This document shows, piece after piece, positions 20,606-34,200 of a stretch of 64,000 bases of DNA. A program made the translations under genes and the position numbers. Every line of letters starts with the position of its first letter. Position 1 is the stretch's first letter. Under the pieces are notes generated by a model. It saw only the letters and a program-made list of their open reading frames with translations. It did not search any database and was not told where the DNA came from. Source of the DNA: Prinia subflava (taxonomy: Eukaryota > Chordata > Aves > Passeriformes > Cisticolidae); NCBI RefSeq assembly GCF_021018805.1, contig NC_086283.1, forward strand, positions 11,731,162 through 11,795,161. Direction: 5' to 3'.

Positions 20606-23600
20606 AGATCTGCCAAAGTTTCCCCTCCCCTCTGACATACACACACCTCATTTGGAAAGGGCAAAATGGGAGCAAGGGAGAAAATCCCGTAACTTGTCCA
20701 AAGCACACAAGGATGATTTGTGTTCTCACTTATGGGGTATGACTGTCACTGTTGATCTGCTTTCAGGCCTAGATTACATCTGATAAGGGCTGACCTTATT
20801 TGAGTATTCACACATTATGCACTCATGGAGAGCATGTGGACACAAAAGTCCCTCAGATGTTCTGCACATCAATCATGCTCCCAGCGTGGAGGCTGCCAAA
20901 CTTTTCTTCTCTTAACTCAGGAGAAGAGAGGCTAGTTCAAGACAGACTTAATAAAGTTTAAAGCTGTGCCACAGTATATTTGGGGCCCATTGTCTTCTAA
21001 AAGTGTTCTTTTCAACAAATTCTCTGCAGTTACCATGGGCAACAATTCGTCTTTAACAAATTGGGGCGGACTGTGAGTAGACTGTCGGGAGGAGGGGAAG
21101 TAAACAAAAGGCTTGCCAGGCCCATTAAATAAAAGCCAAACAACTAAAACTCTTAGTCTCTCAGTTGCCCCATATTTACAGAACCAAAGTGGGTTCGTAA
21201 AATCATTCCCAAAACCAGAGTATGTTTAAAACATACCTTAAATCAAATCACTTCTGTAAGAACTCATGCATCTATTGTTCACCACACACAAATACTCATT
21301 ACCACAAATTAACATGCTTTTGTACATAATATACTATAACCATCACTGATGACTAAAACATTTCATCTGTTGTAATGACTGACACTTCTGTAATGACTGT
21401 CACATCTTCCCAATTTTCCAAGAACTACAACTGGTTTTATAAACCTTCTGCTTTTATCTGCATGTTCATTTGAAATTGTGAGAGTTGGGAGGAAGCACAC
21501 AGCAGGTGATGCATATGCTTCTCTAGAATGTATTTACTAGTGGGGCCTTTCTTAATTTGTAAAGTCTAAATTCTCATGCAGTATCATCCTTACAGATAAA
21601 ACTGACTCCACAGTCTGCAGACTTCCGTGGAAACAAACAGCCCAAATAAGCTATCAAACCTAGCTCTCAAACACTTTTTATTCCCCATATATGTAGATTA
21701 CATGAAATTACTACTCAAATCAAATTAATACTCAAAACAAAGTATGATTTGCTTTGCTCAATAATGCTTTTTAACTCCAAAACTTATTTAGGCCATGTAA
21801 ACTTTCTTCTACAGCTGGCTAGTCCGGCAGAAACGGCAAGCTAAGGCATTCTTCTCATGTGACTCAAAGCAGGTAAAAAATGCACATACTCATGAACCCA
21901 AGCCTTAGACAAGATGCCCTGAAGAGTTCAGTGTGTTTTTCTTTTCAGTTTTAGATGCATTTAATGATGGAGAATTTGTTGCTGCAGTTTAGATCAGTTC
22001 ACAATATGATGCATCTTATCATGGGGAGATTCTGCTGCTTTTCCAGAGATGGTTGGTTGAGGTTTTTTCCTCCCAATTTAGGGCCATTTATTTCTTAGTT
22101 ATATATCAAAAGTGGCTGACCCTTTAGCAAAAGGAGCACCTCTCTTGCCAAAAGAGGTGAAAATACCTTTGGATGACACCACAGGAAAAGTAAATTAAGA
22201 AGGATGTGGTTTTCAGGCACGATACCCAAGATGACAGCACAGAGAAATCCACTACCTGGATTTATTTCACTGGAATTATATTGAAGCCTTTCACAGCAGG
22301 AGCATAGACACTCACTCACCTTTGGGAGGTACATTTCCTAGTGAGGACCTTCTGTGGCTGTGCATCATGGGTTGCACCAGATTTTTTTTAAAGCACAAGC
22401 AGTAAACCATCCATCTCATCACATGTGGGGATCAGGAAACAGCTGAGGCTTAGGTCCCAGTGTCCAGTCTATACAGCTGTGTTCAGTCTTAACTGAAGTG
22501 TTCCTTTGAACGATTTTGGCTGTGTAGCATTCGGATCACGTAATCTCAAAAAAAATTTCATCCTAGTAAGAAGGCCTTCCCAGACTATTATGATTGAGTC
22601 CATGGCCTTTTTCCCCCCACCTTGGTTAAAAACTAGCCTTTAAAACTTGTAATGTTTTGATGAAAATAGATCTTTTTCTAGTAGTACAAGCATAAACACA
22701 TACACATAGATGTTCATTTGTTGGGTTCAAATGTCATTACCTATAGTATAGGTTACTCTATGACATGAATAAAAGCCCATTTCTCTGACAAGCTGGATCA
22801 AAATCTAAATGTGTGAGGGAAGATTGTACCTTTAGCTTTACTAAAGTTCCTTGCTAGCGTGACGATATTTGGGTAAGGAACCAACACCTTAAAAGTAAAA
22901 TTAGTGGAGCTTGGATGTGTTTGACTTAATAAACCAGAAACCAATATTTAAAGGGTTTTGTCATATGCTGCCTGATCTTGCAATGAGAACCTGCACACGA
23001 TTCTCCAACTGGAAGTTGTCCTCACAAAGTGGGAGCCACACAGCCACCTCACAGCAATGTATTCATCACAGCTACCACTGCCACAGCATCTGCACCCACT
23101 GAACTGCTGAGCCAGGGCTGGCTTCTGGCCAGATGTCTCAGACTGTGGCAAAACAGAACTGTACCTGGCTACAGAAGATAAAGACTTCCTCAAAAGGTCA
23201 CATAATTTAGCTATCTCTGCTCTGACACATCAGATCAGAGCAATAGCTCAGTTTGACCATATTCCTGTCTTCAGTAAAAGGTATTTGCTTTTTATTAATT
23301 TTTAAACGCATTGCAGTTTAATTTCATTGGGATGTCTCCTGTCTTTTATTATGTAAAAGGTTAAATGGAAGAATTCAATTTGCTTCTTCTTTTTATATGT
23401 ATTATTTTATTTTCCATTCTCTGTCTCCTCTTGTTGAAGTCCTCTCTAACCATCCCCCAAATTTTAAGTTGCTTGTTCTTCAAGAAGGTGGTTCGTCTCA
23501 TATTTTATCACCCACCTATTCATGCGGCACCTTTTTATCAGCTGATGCAGTGTTCTTGGAGGGATGTGACACTCAATGACAGTCACTTTCAGAAATCAGC

Positions 23601-25184
23601 TCTATGTCTTGCTTGGAGTCAAATGACTTATACACTTTTCTCACTGCAGAAAGAGGATTACTTTGACTTGTTCAAGACAAAAAGAAGGATACCTTTTGGA
23701 CTCAGATTTATTTAAACATTCTGGAAATATACCAAGATTTTGTATTTGACAATGTGCACTTGCCAAAAATACTTAATTTAACCTGCACACTTGTACCAAG
23801 TTTAGTAAATCTTTCACAGTTTAGCTCAATTCTCTCTGCTTTAAACTAATTTAAACAATTACTTTTACTTTCCCTAGGTCACTCTTTCCTCTAAAGGCTG
23901 ACATACCCGAAATCACTTTCAGAAGTTACTGCCTTCCTGGAGGCTGGAGCAGTGTGCCTGTCAAATCTCCATTTCTTTTTTCCCTCAATATGCCAAAGAA
24001 TGATGCTGCAAGAGGACAGAAGAGGAAGCCCAACAGAGATGGCATGGTTTGGTAGGATGATTAGGTACAGAGAGCAAGAGTGCATAAAGACAGCTGTAAT
24101 TACCTCAAGAAATTATTTTAATCATTTCACACTATTTTTTATGGACTTTTATAATTGAGAAAAGTTAATGAGTGCATAAAAAATAATAATACTTTTATAC
24201 CATGAAGTGTTCTCAGCAATTAAGTTATGCTAGAGTCTCTTGGTACAGTATTTTATCAGTACACAGTTTCATATTTCAGAAGTTCCTTTCAGCACAGTTT
24301 GGATTTCAACCTCCAAGCTATTCTCCCAAGCAATAAATGGACAAAGACATAGATTTGTCTATGTCTACTCTCAGCCCAAAAGCACATCTGATGGATTTGG
24401 ACAGTATCCTATACATTCCAGACAGGCATCTGCCAAAATAAATCCTACCCTAATGCTTGTTTAAGGTATTTTTTCCCCCATACCTCTTTATTCGTTACCG
24501 ATGTCCGATTGAAATAACTTTTCTTTCTGAGCAAAACTTGTTCCCGTGTTTACAATCGCATTGCTCTGTAAGTTTGACTGCAAAGCAGGTCACCCTGAGG
24601 AACCACAGTGGCACGCTGGTTTTAGGTACCCAGCTCTCCAGGGAGGTGACCTCCATAATACACAGCCACTACTCATAATTTTCCTATCATTACAGGTACA
24701 CAAAGACCACAGAAGCTAACCAAACACATGGAAAGTAAATGCATTTTGTAACTCCAATGTCATCAAGAGCCCAGCAAGCAGCACTTGGCAGCAACACAAG
24801 TCTTAGCTGTATTTACAGATTCATCACAAGTGCTTGATAAGAAAAGAAATCACCCAAAACAAAATAAAACAAATAAAAAATACCCCAAACCAACCAAATT
24901 TCACTCCATTGCTACTAAATTCTATGTATTACAACACAAGTCAAACCTCAAAGCAGTCCCTAATGTGATGGGGATACAACATGCCCTGAGGCACTTCTGA
25001 CTGGTATGATGAGCTTGAAGGCAAGTAGGAGCTTGTATAGTCCACTGGGCAACTGAATTTTCAAGTAGTAATTTCAATATCACTTACTTCTGCAATATTA
25101 TCAAAGAATAAATGTAAATTTAAAGAAACTAGACTTCTACAATTTATCTTCTTTTGGAGGAGCATACTGTTTCCATTTTTGTTC
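20606..25184. other. Non-coding DNA
   Basis: No recognisable gene or repeat. The longest frame (23365-23715, plus, 116 codons) starts with a hydrophobic run but has no family motif and lies in T-rich sequence that favours such runs. A minus-strand ATGTACCTCCCAAAG|GTGAGT at 22335-22321 is a neat start-plus-donor combination with no other support. Confidence 0.5.
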
Positions 25185-25200
25185 TTTTTTTTTTTTTTTT
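25185..25200. repeat. Poly-T tract, 16 bp
   Basis: Run of T inside an AT-rich stretch. Confidence 0.9.
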
Positions 25201-28200
25201 CCTCACTAAAATATATATTAAAACATTATAAAACCCTTTGGCTCTGCCTCTTTAAATAAGTAGACAGCTTCTTTAGCCCTTCCCATTCCTTCACCTGTCC
25301 CCAGTTACAGAACACAGTTGCTTGCAGGTTTAAGATTTTTTTTTGTGAAGTAACAGTTCATGATAATCTCATTAAATCCTTTTTAACACTTTGCAGTTCA
25401 TACAGGATTTCCATCACCAGGGCAAGTGGAACAAGGCTGGTTAAGTAATCTCTGTGCAAAAAAAAAAAAAAGAGTCACCCAAAGCGCTCCTCACAGGGGA
25501 GGGTGCAGGGGAACCAAAGCTTGGCCCCAACCAAGGGGCTGGAACAAATCCAGAGATGCAGCAGCTCTTTGCTGTTTCTCTCTGCAGCCGAGAAACCACA
25601 TTAGAAGTGTAATCCCCACTATCTTCTGCACGTAAAACAAATAACGTGCCAAGCAAGCTCCTCTACCTGTAAATCATTCTGTTTAAGTGTCCAAAGTTCC
25701 TCTCTCTGCTAGCCTAGGAAGTACTCATTGGAAAGGAGGCTGTGTTCTCAGGGAGAGGCTCCATGACCACGTTGGCTGCTCAGGTATCAGTGCCATTCCC
25801 AAGAATGGGAGACAAATCTCCCCAGGGAGAATGGAGAGTGTGAAACAAAGGTGAGACAAAAAGTGGCCTATTTTATAGATATGCCTTCTATCAGATCCTA
25901 CAAAGCTGTGCTGTGGGTGTTCTGAAGGCATTTCCAAGGAAAGAAGAGAAGCCTTGGGTGTAAGCAGATGTAAGTGAAGCACTGGAGCAAGAAAAGCTGG
26001 GACTTCCTAAACTACTAAGAGGAGATAGGAACAATTTTTAGGCTGCATTAGAGAAACCTCTGTTGCATCAACTACTTGTATCATAATGGTAGGTTTTCAT
26101 TTCATTGCACAAAGTCTCAGCAACAGCAGTTTAATAGGATTTTTTCCCTATTTACATGCACTTAAATGGCAAATGCAAATTTCCTGCTCCAGCTGCCAAA
26201 AACCACTTTTTCGACCTACCTGACTAAAACCACCCAAAACGAGCAACGCAAAAAGTGCAAGACAGTTTATGTTCTGCAGAAAGGGCTGGCCAGCTCAGGT
26301 ATCTGGGTAACAAATATTTTTATAGGCCTTTCAGTGGCTCAAATCCAGGACAGCTCTGCAGTGATTTATTTCTCCAACAGCTTCTAGGGTGGCCTATGTA
26401 AAATTAGCTGGTAATCACAAACCAGGCCTCTAGTGGGCACATTCCACACCCAAAGCAGCAGCGACTGGTGCTCCCTTGCTGAGGGTCACAGGAGAAAGAG
26501 CAAGGACTGAGTGGGGAATGCTGGATATCTCGTGCTGTCAGGAAGAATGAAGCTGAGCATCAGAGCATTATGCTAGAACTTTTCAGGATCAAAGCACAGT
26601 TCATCTTATTTAAGCCATAAATGTGTCACTTTTTATGATTGCCCTGCTAGTACTCTGAATAAGCATTAAGTACCGTTTTTAAGGGTTATAAAGATTTTGT
26701 CTTGCAAAAACCTATTCCCTTAAGAGTGCACAGCATAAGCTGTGTGCAGTCCGACTTGTGACTGCAATTCACAGCTTTTTAGCTGAAAATTGTCTCAACA
26801 TCTCAGTGCCTAAGGGAGCAATTATTAACAGCACAACCTGTGTATTGACCCTTGAGGAAACTTCTGATGTCTGAGACTTCACTGATTAAGTCACCTTATT
26901 TATGATAGAGTTGGTTGCAAATCCTCATGCACTGAAAGTCGGCAAATCTTGCCACCACCTTCTCTGCTGCAGGGCCCCATCCGGGCACTGCCCTGGCCTG
27001 CAGCCTCCAGCTCCATCCATAGAACAAACACTCAAACACATTGCATATTCTTTTTTCCTGCCTCCAGTGCAACTCCAACCACCTCCACCAAAACATCCAA
27101 ACAAGACAGAGGCTGAAGTGTAGTGCTGGTAATTTTTCCTTGGCTGAGATGATTCATCAACATGGTCAGCTCATGTGCTGATGCAACTCTGGTATCATCA
27201 CTGTCTGTCAATGACCTAAAACCATCACCAGACTGTGGGAATTCTCATACTCTGATGAAAGCTAGAAATTGATGGGAGACTCCTAAATTCTTACACAACA
27301 GCAGCTGTTTTTCTTCAACAATTCCCCACTATCTTTAAGAGAAGTGATTCAGACAGATGTTACAGCCTTATGCTCTCAATTCCTATTATATTCACTCTGG
27401 TCTAACAGTTCTCATTTTGGCTAATCTACTTTTGGTATATTCTCTGGATGCACCTCCTTAAAATTTGCTACTTTAGTTCCCTGGCTGTATATAACACGTT
27501 CATCGTAGCACTTGCAAATATTCAGATGGAAAATAAAAACTAGACACTAGAAGTCACATGCTTATTTCAAACATGTAGCTGGACAGTATCAATATGACAC
27601 AAGGATAGCAGATGAAAATAAACCTGCAATTCCATAATAACATCAAATAAATCAACCTACTAATGCAAGGAAACACATTTCTATAAGAATTCAAGTGGTA
27701 TCCAAGTAACAATTCCATGATACATTTTCAATTAAAGAATTACAATAGACTATACTTGTTTTTTCTCCCTAATCTTAGGTTGTAATTCATTATTGTACAG
27801 GCAGCTGAATATTAACCTACAGCTTCTGTCTTGTAGTTACTGGGAAATGTTTTCAAGGTCAAATACTTTAATTGAAAAAGATACCTAGACACCAAATTTT
27901 AGAAGTTCTCTTCCTTCTTGTTATCTGGTTGCTTGTTCTTACTTATTTTAGCAAGTTAGAGAAATATTAACTAAATCTATGAGAAACTCTGCCAGACTGA
28001 TGAGTGCAGAGGAGTGTACCCACTCATAACAACAGCAAAAGTAAGTCTATTTATTGCTATTCTGTACCCAAAAAAGGCCACAAGATATGAAAAAAACAAA
28101 CTCATATAAGAACACAGAGCCTTTTAGTAAGTCAGTGTTTGCAGGGGGCAGTCAATTTATTAACCGCCCATTTACGGTGACAAGCTCCTAAGTGCAAGAG

Positions 28201-31137
28201 CATGAAAATTAAATTCAACATGATCTTTAATTATCTGATGTGGTCACTTCATATTATATTCTGTCACAACATATCACTTGCTGATGTTGCTATACGGCAC
28301 TACAAAATGTTCACATTTAATCAAATTGCGAGCAAAATGCATGAAATTCTAAAGATTATTTTCCATATGCAGCTACATATCTGTCAGTAACTACATTCCT
28401 GAGTTTTGGTCAGATGGCACTGATTCCTCAGGGGACAGGAACAGTACACTGTATGGTTAAATTCCCCACTAAGGCTTAGCTTCAGTAATTCAGCTTTCAT
28501 CACAAATGCTAAAATTCAGTAGTAATTGAATTTAAAACTTAAAAAAAACACCTCTACCCTTAGAATATGTAAAAAAATGTTTTTCCTTGAGCTTGACAGG
28601 AAAATTTAAATAAGAGAGGCACGGAGGAGAAAAAAAAGATATTGTTCCTGTTACACAGTATCTGTGGAAGGATTATTTCAAGTTAAAAAGCTACCAAGAA
28701 ATGGGCAAAAAAAATTTTTTTACATGTTGAACAGTGGTTCATGCTTCCCATGAAAGCCATCTGTTCTGTGTACGTACATGGTTTGAAAGACATTCCCAGG
28801 ATTGTGTCAAGCCAAAGGAATCCCCACTAGAGTTACAGAAATATAAACTCCCTTCACACTGGCAGGAGAGCTAAAATGCAGCTCTGAGGACATGTATAGC
28901 TCCACCCGTCTCAGGACCATAACAGTCCTGCTGACATTCCAGGCGTTATGCGGGATTTTCCCATCTCATATTGGGTTATGAGAACTGAAACTTTAGCAGG
29001 GATAACATTGCCATACTTTGAGTTAGAAATTCTTCAGATGAGCCTAAGGCGAGAGCTCCACTCTTCTCTATTGCAAAATGGCATCATCACCCTTTCTCCC
29101 ATTTGCAGCTGACATGAAAAATGCCTGGAAAATATTTTTGGAATAGGATTAATTCCATAACGCAATTTTTGCCATTACTGATTTTAATGGGAGTGGGACA
29201 TGGCACAGGTTGAATAATATACTCGTTCCACATTCATTTCCAAACTCTGGAAATGGGAGTTGAAAACAGAAGTCTAATAATGAATGATTGTATAAGAAGG
29301 ACAGTCCTTCCTGTGGGCCTGGCATTTTTGCAATCCCTTGTCTACCACACAACTGAGTTCAAATTGCAATTATTTTTCCTAGGGAGCAATTAAATACTGC
29401 TACCAATGTTAAGCATAAACACAACTCTAACTACAAGCCACGCTCAGATGACTTGCTCAGGTTCAAGGGTTCACTGCACATGAATATCCATAAATACCAC
29501 TGACAGCCTTAGCAGTATAATGAACTTTGCAGCAACTCATGCAGGCAGTCTACACAATACCAGAACATAACGCCCCTAACCTTAAAGCAAGAGACCTGCA
29601 GAAGCAATTCTGAGCTGCTTTCAGAGCTGAAACAGTGTGTTCAAGGACTATTTAAGAAATAGTCCAATCTTCTTGTAAAATGTTCATGTATTTATTGTTT
29701 TTTAAGTCATTGGGTAGAATCAAACAGTAGAACTGAAGGAAACATGAACTTTATGTAAAGATGGTCAGTTCCACTGATTTATCACTCCAGTTAGCAACGT
29801 TTTCTTATCTCCATTAACTTAAACATGCAACATTAGAAGTTAAACACCCTGGGCTTTTTAAGACATCACATAATATTTTATCTTTAAAGTGCTTACATTT
29901 TTTTCTCACAAACACTGGCCACAGTATCACACAGCATCCTATAAGCAGATATTTCTGGCATCTCTTGAGATACATGCCCTGCTCCCAAGTCAGAGATCAG
30001 ATCTGTGTTAAAGAAACACTCTCTGTTTGAAATCTAGGGAATACATTTAAATAGCTTGTTTTGTTTAATTTCACTATTTTCTTAGTTGCCAAGATGCTGC
30101 TTCTCTACTTCTATGGAGCTGAAGCACAAATAATGGAGGAAGCTGCCATACAGATCTGCATACTTGGTAAATGCTGCTAGCAAAAGCGAGCGCATTGAAA
30201 ATACAGCATATTTTCAACCAGCTCCAGGCTTTAGGAACTCCAAGAATTGATAAAAATTATTTTAAAAAAAGAGTTATGAACTGGGAAGACATACTGGGTT
30301 TAAGTCAATGGTGGTTTTCCATGTACAAACATTAAGAGCTATGTCCCTTCCTATCTTCTTGATCTCAGCCTGGTGGGAAACTTGTTCAAGGTGCATTTTG
30401 CTACTTTTCAAGTCACACAGAAAGCTATCACATCCATTCCTCTCTTCTGAAATTTTATCACTCCTTACAAAACTCCTTACAAAACTAAAGTGAACTGCCT
30501 GAGACCCCCATCTATTTCACAGACAAGTCAGCTGGGCTTAGTTTAAACAGCCTTCAACAGCAGCTTAAGCAAGATATCTGAGCTTACACCAAAGCAGATG
30601 AGGAGCACTCAGCAGTCTTCCCACCTCTCTTCAGCCAGTAATCATCAGCAGATAAGCAGTAATGGATTAAGACCAGCACATCTGTTCCAGCAACAAGCAT
30701 CTGTCTGCATGCTACTTTATCCATCTATGGATCTGCAGTTCATCACTGTAAGGGAACTCAGTGTTATTATCTATAACGTCTGTCAGGCAAACTAATAATT
30801 TGCAGTGCTGCAAACCCCAAATACAAGCTAGAATACCAATAATAACAATTTTGTTACTAATTTTCTTTCTATACTTAACATTAGATGAGCAGCCTGCTAA
30901 AGTTAACAGACTCTTCTGATCTTGACTCAGTTTACATATTGATTGGTGATCATACATCAAATCTCCACAAGCATTTGCTATGGTCTGACCAGCTTTACTA
31001 ACCTCTACTCCAGGAGCTCACACATAAATACCATGGCATGTAATAAAAAACTTACTTATTTCCCGTTTGTAATCCTGGCATGGGGAAGTGTTTGCCAGAC
31101 TGATCATGAGGAAAGACAGCTTTTTTCAATGTCAGGG
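25201..31137. other. Non-coding DNA
   Basis: Almost 6 kb without recognisable gene or interspersed repeat. Small items: a 13-base poly-A near 25458 and a 12-base tandem (CTCCTTACAAAA twice, 30461-30484). A CTCF-like core at 28138-28151 is listed separately. Confidence 0.5.
28138..28151 (+). promoter_or_regulatory. CTCF-like motif core, forward
   Basis: TTTGCAGGGGGCAG: the last 11 positions match the CTCF core (SYAGRKGGCRS) perfectly, while the first three do not. The surroundings are AT-rich, so the motif stands out. Motif match only. Confidence 0.3.
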
Positions 31138-31266
31138 TTTTTTTGTTTGTTTGTTTTGTTTTGTTTGTTTGTTTGGTTGGTTGGTTTTTTTGTTTTGTTT
31201 TGTTTTGTTTTGTTTTGTTTTGTTTTGTTTTGTTTTGTTTTGTTTTGTTTTGTTTTGTTTTGTTTT
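31138..31266. repeat. (TTTTG)n microsatellite
   Basis: Begins with mixed TTTG and GGTT units and becomes a regular GTTTT array from about 31192. Its frames read as alternating Phe/Cys/Leu/Val on plus and Lys/Gln/Thr/Asn on minus. The open frames of 149 and 114 codons spanning it are therefore repeat artefacts. Confidence 0.97.
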
Positions 31267-34200
31267 CTCTCTGTTGATCAGTTAGGAGGTGCTTCTGTGC
31301 AGATTTGGAAAGCTGCTTCAGCCGCCAACCAACCTGAACCAGAGATGCTAATGCTTGTTTTTGGCCACAACAATCCTCACCTTCCTGCATAAACACCCAA
31401 AAGGCATGTTATTTTTGCAACTGATTCCTCTCTGCCATGATGGGGAGAAATTCTGTTTTTAGCAAGCAGATGAATGCACACCTCTCTGAGAGCCCACCAG
31501 AAGAGAATGTGGCAGGGAACTGCCCACAGTTCACCAGCACATCAGGCCTACCCATGAGCACACAAACTTTTAGGAAAGAGAAAACTGGCGTCTAGATAAT
31601 GAACTGAGTGACTCAGCCCCTGCTGATCACTAATTTTAAGTGAATAAGGAGTTTGTAATTCCAGGAAAAACAAATCAATACCATGGCTGTGCCATCTGCA
31701 TTTTCTGTCTTTGGTGATTGCCTCTTTAGTGCTTCAAGTTTCTATGGGTGGTTTTGGTAGTCCTTTTAACATATCACCTTACAGCTGATCATGGTCTCTT
31801 TAAATCCTCTGTGAGGGGTTTTCCTCAGATAGATGGAACAGTTACCACCAGCCTCTTCAGCGACTGAAGTAACATGAACAGCTCAGTCTCATCTTTTCCT
31901 TCTCATTCTCCAGAGATATTCAGCCGTACTCACAAATTCCTTTGTAAAGGAGGATCTGAGCGAGGTGTTTATCATTGGTGTAGGGTTGCAAAGCCCTCTC
32001 ACCCTGCTAGGACACTAGTTATCATAGAAAAAGTGGTGCTACCTGCTCCCTTCACACCTCTGTGTTTGGACAAGTTTATAACATAAGGCTGAAAACTGAT
32101 GAAATGAAATGTACCTATTTGAATATCCCATGTCCTCCTCCAGTAACTACAAGGTCCTGAAACGAGTGATAGTATGTTGCTTCAGGGCTGATATGTGACA
32201 ATTAATTAAACAATAGATTGAGATGGTGCTTTATGCATGGACGCAAGGAATTTATTGACCAGGATGCAAATATGGTCTCAAAACTAGGGGCAAACAGAGA
32301 GCTATCTCAAAGAAACAGAAAGAGCTGGCTAGAGAAAGGTGAAATAAGAGGCCCTGCAGTGGTGTCCCAGTATGAAAGACAAGCCATCCACTGGCCAAAT
32401 GTGGTCACTCTCAGTGGCCAGAATGCTTGTGACCTCAAATCCCAGCCAAATATCAGAGGATAATCCTACCATAACACAAATACATAATAGAGATCCCAGA
32501 AGTAACTAATCCTGCTTTTAAACAACTAACTAAATGAATGAATAAAAAACATAAATATTCAACTTGTTAAAGTCAGGCATAATGAAAAAGTGCTGTTTCT
32601 CAGAACTGTTACCAAATCAAGATGCTATTTCCATGTTTCCTTAGAGATTGTTGTTTACTTTTTAAAAAGCAGTATTTAAAAACTGGAGTCAAAGTATTAA
32701 AGCATAGTCACCATAATGTTTAAAAAATTTACTGCAACAAAGGATATTTAATTTCCAGGTTACATCCTGGTGCTGACATTCTGCCTATAGCAGAAAAGGA
32801 AAAAAAAAATATAACTCCTAGGATGAAAACTATATGCACTGAGAATTTGGATTCAAAACCTTGGCAGTTTCAAATACTCATTCCTCTGTGAGCCAAACAA
32901 CTCCAAAATGTGTAGCTCTTGTTCAAAATCTCCTGTGTTGTGTACTTGAGCACCTTGATTTATTAGCTTGGTAGTCTTGATCTTAATTCTTGATAAATGA
33001 TCCCATAAAGGCCTTGACAACTCTGAGGGGTTTTTTTGGTATTTCTTCTCCAAAAACATTACTGTAGCAGGTAATGATAAATTTAAGGAAACCACCTAAC
33101 AATACCTTTTACAGTTTAAATCTCCTGTAAGATTTTAGGACAGTCAGACCTTAAAAAAGGTCCTAAACCTTAACAAAGGCAACAGATAAATAAAAGTCAA
33201 TAGCTAGCAGTATTAGAGATTCAACTCAGTATCTTCACAGATATTCACAAAGGCATGAGCTTTCACATCTAAGACCTATCAACTCCAAGCAAAAGTCAAC
33301 ATGAAATATTTGCCTTGCCTGAAAATATAAGTCACAGAAGTTGGCACTGGACACCATGTAGGAATGTTAACATTCAAATGGGCAGAGACAATCTTGCAAG
33401 AAAGAGTGAAGTTTCTACAGTAGAAGTCTCTGCAACAATTGCCGAAACTGTTCACCCCAGTATCACTTCAGATTGTTTCTTGTCAATAGTACAGTATCTA
33501 CAGTGCCACTGCATTTGCCAGCTCCAATAACCATTATTTGGCTGGGGAGTGGAAAAGCAATCATCTAAATTAATAATGTACAATGTGATTTGTCACATCT
33601 ACTGGCTACCTAATGTCCATCAGTTGGGGTCAGTATCTGTGACAAATAACTTTGTCAGTAAATGGAGAATTTATCAGTTTTTATTGTTCTAAAGTGATTT
33701 GTAGAATTTTTCATGCAACTTCTTAATTCCCTATACAATTGTATGACTCTTTCCTACTGCTCAGTTTTTTTCACCCTACCACTTAGTTGTTCAACTACCA
33801 ATCTCCGACATGATATCCAGCTGATACATTTTTTCTTCTGAACTGCTGAATGTATGAGGCAGGAGAACACAGAATTTCTTTAATACCCACATTCTAGATG
33901 GCAAGAGGAAAAATTCCTTCCTGAAAAAGTTCTGGATGATTCACAGCATCCCTCTGTACATTACAAACCTCAATTTAAAATTTATTAATGACAATCTACA
34001 TGTGAGACATAAGTAGTGCAATAAAATGGGACCATTTGACAGCATTAGTTCCTTGCTTTCACAGCAAAGGTGGACTCTCTGCAGCAAACACCTATTAACC
34101 AAAGAAATGGACTTACCATTTCAAGGCATCTGAGCAAGAACAGAACTATGTTTCAGATGTGGAATTCCACATTCTCAGAAGGCATTTAATCCTCTGTGGC

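Noticed and set aside
23365..23715. 116-codon plus frame with hydrophobic N-terminus
   Set aside because: The Leu/Ile/Phe run comes from T-rich DNA. No downstream domain and no promoter signal.
30943..31396. 149- and 114-codon frames with Phe/Cys/Val or Lys/Gln/Asn repeats
   Set aside because: Produced by the TTTTG microsatellite.
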